Below are positions 61,601 through 64,000 of a stretch of 64,000 nucleotides of DNA, piece by piece. Every line of letters starts with the position of its first letter. Positions within the stretch are counted from its first letter, which is position 1. Under the pieces are notes generated by a model. That model was not told where the DNA came from. It made no database searches and saw only the letters and a program-made list of their open reading frames with translations. A program made the translations under genes and the position numbers. The DNA is from GCA-016699835 sp964543905 (GTDB lineage Bacteria > Planctomycetota > Phycisphaerae > Phycisphaerales > UBA1924). Location: positions 1 to 64,000 of the forward strand of contig CAZIZO010000004.1 in NCBI GenBank assembly GCA_964543905.1, read 5' to 3'.

Positions 61601-61869
61601 GTGTTGTTGAAGGTGATCGAGTTGACATCCTGCGCGGAGTTGACGAAGGGTCCGAGGCGGGCGGTCCCGGCGAAGATGACGTTGGCCGTTCCGTTGTTGA
61701 TCGGGAGCGTGGTCCAGTTGGCGGCATCGGTCCAGTTATTCGTCGTGGCGCTCAGCCCCGTCCAGGTTTGGGCGAGGACGGGCGAGGTCAGGGCGAGCGA
61801 GGTGCCCGCGAGGGCCGACAGGGCGAGACGACGGCGACGGCTGCTAAGGAAGAGGTGCTCGTGACGCAT
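58675..61869 (-). CDS. Secreted protein with autotransporter-type beta-strand repeats and Gly-Cys tail
   Basis: From ATG 61869 the protein has 1064 residues with a signal peptide (LALSALAGTSLALTSPVLAQ). The body is a long beta-solenoid with many copies of the autotransporter-associated repeat, recognisable as LTLSGPNTYRGTTTLNAGVL, LAGANTYTGTTTVSAGTL and SLAGTNTFSGTTSVNQGLL. No outer-membrane beta-barrel domain follows. The end instead carries two Asp-rich tail units (ADLDDGSATGTPDCGVT and ADLDDGSNTGTPDGGVT) closing TGGC. Export is therefore not by a classical type V route; the tail is the likely anchor. The first unit has Cys in place of a Gly. Confidence 0.9.
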   Translation of the reverse strand: MRHEHLFLSSRRRRLALSALAGTSLALTSPVLAQTWTGLSATTNNWTDAANWTTLPINNGTANVIFAGTARLGPFVNSAQDVNSITFNNTAGAFVVGGSSALTIRSGGIINQDAQTQTINAPLLVAASQIWSATNGGLAFNGPSIQLNATLTINASNAAVSALASFSGSGGLIKNGSASLSLAGTNTFSGTTSVNQGLLSASSNGLSPNSPLFIGSTGSVALSSPAHTIYSLSGPTGASLDLGSGTLTINAGPDSATYPFNGIISGTGNVTKLGSHTQALAGANTYTGTTTVSAGTLRLDADERLANSSILTVSGTGVLNLQGFTETVLAVNMSGSDLGPIGSSGTLIANAFNIESGIVRVRFAGPGGLTKANAALNAVVFSSGHSYAGSTIVSGGTLSINAADALPDASPVSVRSPGILQFVNFPDTVGSIEGDGTIGLLSSTLSVGANNASTTFSGIIADQPASIGHLTKVGTGTLTLSGPNTYRGTTTLNAGVLRLSGANRLAPTSSVVINAGQFITQNESVSQVTLNAGELRGHIIGLGSIGAGTYLFNSGFCDAVLSGPGGLIKASPGIVSLRGRNSQAFTRVDAGTLSIYEDSALGQPGAGLYLNGGTLSVDAACTIDRPFGTFSASTIDCFGDVLCTNFSPFNSSTLIKAGPGRLTLAGSPFSNGPLVVNQGEVRLAREMVMPLIGGSVASGAALTVDGGVLYLIAPLTNAGRLHLAPGARIVNSTLTNNAILTGSGTIASSFSNSSAGSVRIAQDQSILFASTSPASNAGLLEVISGSLEFSSPITNAISTGLIYARDASLRFNAGLTNFGAVALSFGISDLFGDLDNRPTGTITISGASDATFVDDVVNNGILRTSAGSASVFLGALSGSGSFPGTGTVFMEGDLRPGNSPGRMTFGGDLIIGTFAGMHVEIAGTSANAFDSIDVARTIVLDGTLDVSFVNAFRPSACDTLTLIRADAVVGSFHTVNLPNNVALLYHPDRVELLLSGCPADLDDGSATGTPDCGVTVDDLLFYIDAYTLGLLRADLDDGSNTGTPDGGVTIDDLLYYLDRYTGGC

Positions 61870-62069
61870 GCTCGTGGCTCCGGAGGTCAATAGCCACCGG
61901 AAGCAGCACGGGAGATCGGCTGTTCGGGCGTGGCGGGGGACGCGTGCAATCTACCCGAAACGCTGGAGAAGACCAAGCCGGACTCGCACGGGCAGACGCG
62001 AAAAGGTATTGGTGTTTATTCGGACGCGGTCGGTCTCCGCGACGGCAAACGGGAATCGGGCGACACGGG

Positions 62070-62110
62070 TTGACGACGACCCACAGGCCGCTAATACTTA
62101 GGAGTCCTAA
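62070..62110 (+). promoter_or_regulatory. Promoter with palindromic operator in front of the MarR gene
   Basis: TTGACG (62070-62075) and TAATAC (62092-62097) are 16 bases apart, a good sigma-70-type pair. A perfect palindrome, TTAGGA-G-TCCTAA (62098-62110), begins right after the -10 box and ends on the A of the start codon. It covers the expected start of transcription and the GGAG ribosome site. This is the classic position for a MarR-type self-repression operator. Confidence 0.78.
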
Positions 62111-62808
62111 TGAATAAGAACACGACGAAGACGGACCCACGAGCGATGCTGGCCACCGGGCTGGCGAAGATTGGACTGGTGCTGCGCCACCATGCGTGGG
62201 AGGAGGGGGGTCGGCGTGGATTGACGCCGACGCAATCTCAGATCCTGGCCCTCCTCGTTTCGAGATCGCCGGCGGGGCTGACGGTCTCGGCGATCGCGGG
62301 GGAGTTGGCGATCACGACCGCCACCGCGAGCGACGCGATCTCGGCGCTGGAGCGCAAGAAACTCGTGGGCAAATCGACGTCCGGGGAGGATGCCCGCGTG
62401 GTGGTGGTGCAGTTGACCGCATTGGGGCGATCGGCGGGAACGGCATCGTCGAGTTGGCCCGACTATCTGATGCGAGCGCTGGATCAACTCGACGAACGCG
62501 AGCGGGAGGTCTTTCTGCGGGTGCTGATGAAGATGGTGCACAGCCTGCAAGAGCAGGGGCGGGTCCCGGTGGCGAGGATGTGCACGTCGTGCGAGTATTT
62601 TCGTCCGCACGCGCACCGCGGCCGGGAGAAGCCGCACCACTGCGCGTACGTCGATGCGCCGCTGGGGGGGGGCGACCTGCGGGTGGACTGCCCCGAGCAT
62701 GCGATGGCGGAGGAGTCGGTCCGTCCCGTGTTGTGGCAGTTGTTCATCGAAGGGCGAGCGCTGGGCGAGACGGTCTCGCGAGGTGCGACGCCCAGGTCGC
62801 CCGCGTGA
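62110..62808 (+). CDS. MarR-family regulator with C-terminal four-cysteine domain
   Basis: This 232-residue protein has a winged helix (about 37-110) with LTVSAIAGELAITTATASDAISALERKKLV as recognition region and GEDARVVVVQLT as wing. A dimerisation helix follows (DEREREVFLRVLMKMV). The C-terminal 75 residues bear C158, C161, C178 and C194 (CTSCEYF, HHCAYVDAPL, DCPEH), able to bind zinc or an Fe-S cluster. It probably represses its own promoter through the palindrome at 62098-62110. The protoglobin gene follows after 52 bases on the same strand, so a gas or redox signal is a reasonable guess for the cysteine domain. Confidence 0.9.
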   Translation: MNKNTTKTDPRAMLATGLAKIGLVLRHHAWEEGGRRGLTPTQSQILALLVSRSPAGLTVSAIAGELAITTATASDAISALERKKLVGKSTSGEDARVVVVQLTALGRSAGTASSSWPDYLMRALDQLDEREREVFLRVLMKMVHSLQEQGRVPVARMCTSCEYFRPHAHRGREKPHHCAYVDAPLGGGDLRVDCPEHAMAEESVRPVLWQLFIEGRALGETVSRGATPRSPA

Positions 62809-62860
62809 GGATGGGCGTGCGCGCTCGTTCGGCGCGGGCTTGTTGAGTTGGAGAACACCG

Positions 62861-63544
62861 ATGAAGAGCATGAAGGCGTTGGGTGTGGGGTGGGTGGTGA
62901 CGGCGGGGCTGGCGTTGGCGTTGGCGCAGCCCAAGTTCGACGAGTCCAAGCCTGCCGGCAAGGCGATCCCGGGGTACACGTTGGGCACGCCCGAGTCGGC
63001 GAAGTCGCCGCTCACGATGAAGGACCTGGACGCGCTCAAGAAAGTGCTGCTCTTCAGCGACGAGGACGTGAAGTACCTGCGTCGGTCGAAGGAGATCCTG
63101 GCGGACCAGACGGAGCAGGTGCTCGACGTGTGGTACGGGTTCGTCGCGTCGACGCCGGAACTGGTGTACTTCTTCGGGAACAAGCAGACGGGGCAACCGG
63201 AGGGGGAGTATCTCGCGCGGGTGCGGGCGAGGTTTGGGCAGTGGATCCTGGACACCGCCGACGCGAAGTACGACCAGGCATGGCTGGACTATCAGCATGA
63301 GATCGGGCTTCGTCACAACAAGGCGAAGAAGAACGTGACCGACCGAGCGCCGAGCGTGGGGCAGGTCAACTACCGCTACATTCCGGCGTTGACGGTCCCC
63401 GTGACGACGACGCTCAAGCCGTTCCTGGCGAAGAAGGGCGCGTCCACGGAGGACGTGGAGAAGATGCACGCCGCGTGGGTCAAGGCGGTGCTGCTCCAGA
63501 CGATCCTGTGGGGCGAGCCGTACTGCAAGGAAGGGCAGTTCTGA
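62861..63544 (+). CDS. Protoglobin-family heme protein with signal peptide
   Basis: From ATG 62861, with GGAG eight bases upstream, the product has 227 residues. It begins with a signal peptide (ALGVGWVVTAGLALALAQ) and continues as a full protoglobin: IPGYTLGTPESA, LKKVLLFSDEDVKYLR, LDVWYGFVASTPEL, YLARVRARFGQWILDT, YQHEIGLRHNKAKKN and the late KPFLAKKG. H152 in EIGLRH, or H146, is the probable heme ligand. Protoglobins bind O2, CO and NO and are usually cytoplasmic, so export is unusual. It is probably co-transcribed with the MarR gene upstream. Confidence 0.88.
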   Translation: MKSMKALGVGWVVTAGLALALAQPKFDESKPAGKAIPGYTLGTPESAKSPLTMKDLDALKKVLLFSDEDVKYLRRSKEILADQTEQVLDVWYGFVASTPELVYFFGNKQTGQPEGEYLARVRARFGQWILDTADAKYDQAWLDYQHEIGLRHNKAKKNVTDRAPSVGQVNYRYIPALTVPVTTTLKPFLAKKGASTEDVEKMHAAWVKAVLLQTILWGEPYCKEGQF

Positions 63545-63599
63545 GGTTGTGCCGGACGGATGGGTATGGACCCGGGGCTTCGGCGTGTCCGTCGGGGCC

Positions 63600-64000
63600 C
63601 TAGTTGGCTTGTCGGCCTTCGATGGCGGCGATCAAGCAGCCCACGGCCAGGACGATCAGGTCGTCGAACTCCTCGTCGTCGCCTGGACCGGTGGCGACAC
63701 CCAGGCGGAAAACAAAGGGGTTGAAGTGCTGGCGGTAGCGGGCGACCTCGCGCCCGTCCGCGCGGGTCATCACATACTTTTGTGGAGAGAAGAGCGAGAC
63801 GAGTTCGACCCAGCGTCGAAGGAAGGCGAGGAACGAGCCCTCTTCTTCCAGCGAGGCGATCGGGCGCTCCTGGGCGTCGAAGATGAGCCACTCGTCGCGG
63901 ACGAAGGCGCTGCGGAGCCCCTTTCGTCGTGCGGTGGCGATGGTGTGCCCCTCGGGGGTCTTGATGTCATAGGTCGCGCCGAAGTCGATGATGTGGCGGG
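63600..64000 (-). CDS. LURP-one/phospholipid-scramblase-like protein, 3' part
   Basis: The - strand frame is open from the right edge to a TAG at 63600-63602, giving 132 visible C-terminal residues with the start outside. Recognisable phrases are IIDFGATYDI, ATARRKGLRSAFVRDEWLIF, REVARYRQHFNPFVFRLGV and the closing VGCLIAAIEGRQ. This matches my recollection of the bacterial LURP-one-related family, a 12-stranded tubby-like barrel around a central hydrophobic helix. The function of bacterial members is unknown; lipid or membrane binding is suggested from the fold. It converges on the protoglobin gene. Confidence 0.72.
   Translation of the reverse strand, partial: RHIIDFGATYDIKTPEGHTIATARRKGLRSAFVRDEWLIFDAQERPIASLEEEGSFLAFLRRWVELVSLFSPQKYVMTRADGREVARYRQHFNPFVFRLGVATGPGDDEEFDDLIVLAVGCLIAAIEGRQAN

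Noticed and set aside
59578..61893. A 771-codon + strand frame opposite the beta-strand-repeat gene
   Set aside because: It is a Gly/Glu/Val/Asp-rich mirror of repeated codons; the real gene has a signal peptide and a defined tail.

Overview
The window comes from a high-GC planctomycete, most probably class Phycisphaerae. The signs are a giant secreted protein with the planctomycete LEPRQLL leader motif, three DUF1559-like H-type pseudopilins, secreted proteins ending in tandem aspartate-rich repeats and a final Gly-Cys, a membrane-anchored Ser/Thr kinase, and many ECF-sigma/anti-sigma genes. This is inferred from reading the proteins; no database was searched. Layout. 1-5.9 kb: the end of a type II secretion operon (GspL/PilN-like, GspM/PilO-like, GspC/PilP-like, secretin GspD) joined by GTGA/ATGA stop-start overlaps. 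5.9-12.4 kb: a lipoprotein, miaB, a sensor histidine kinase and a glycosyltransferase. 12.3-13.6 kb: an MFS transporter inside which strand composition flips. To its left the + strand is strongly C-rich whatever the gene direction; to its right it is strongly G-rich. 13.6-18.3 kb: small membrane and HTH-like genes, a palindromic repeat cluster, a pseudopilin coupled to an 84-residue membrane peptide, a cysteine-rich secreted protein and a second small membrane peptide, in a segment with much weaker skew. 18.3-22.8 kb: Ser/Thr kinase, SppA, and an ATP synthase gamma gene standing alone between terminators. 22.9-31.0 kb: the 2707-residue secreted LEPR protein. 31.4-43.1 kb: mostly metabolic and housekeeping genes (Asp/Glu racemase, HscB, DUF4097 lipoprotein, GH31 glucosidase, aminotransferase, glycerate 2-kinase, M14 carboxypeptidase, gamma-glutamyltransferase). 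43.1-44.7 kb: tatC-tadA. 44.8-50.1 kb: two ECF sigma/anti-sigma modules in opposite directions around a PDZ protein and a gene-poor stretch that contains an unassigned intrinsic terminator. 50.5-58.6 kb: pseudopilins, periplasmic cyclophilin, trypsin-like protease, secreted propeller protein, SurA/PpiC-like lipoprotein, QueF. 58.7-61.9 kb: a beta-strand-repeat surface protein. 62.1-63.5 kb: a MarR regulator with a four-cysteine tail, its promoter/operator, and a protoglobin carrying a signal peptide. The right edge holds the 3' part of a LURP-one/scramblase-like gene. How the genes fit together. Much of the window concerns making, exporting, folding and displaying envelope proteins: secretion (GspL-M-C-D, pseudopilins, TatC), envelope proteolysis and folding (SppA, trypsin-like protease, cyclophilin, parvulin), and the cargo (LEPR giant, four GC-tail proteins, lipoproteins). 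No tRNA, rRNA, CRISPR array, insertion sequence or phage gene was recognised. The best candidates for new biology are the MarR/periplasmic protoglobin pair, the skew reversal at 12.4-13.0 kb, the shared Gly-Cys tail, and a possible small RNA ending near 48545.
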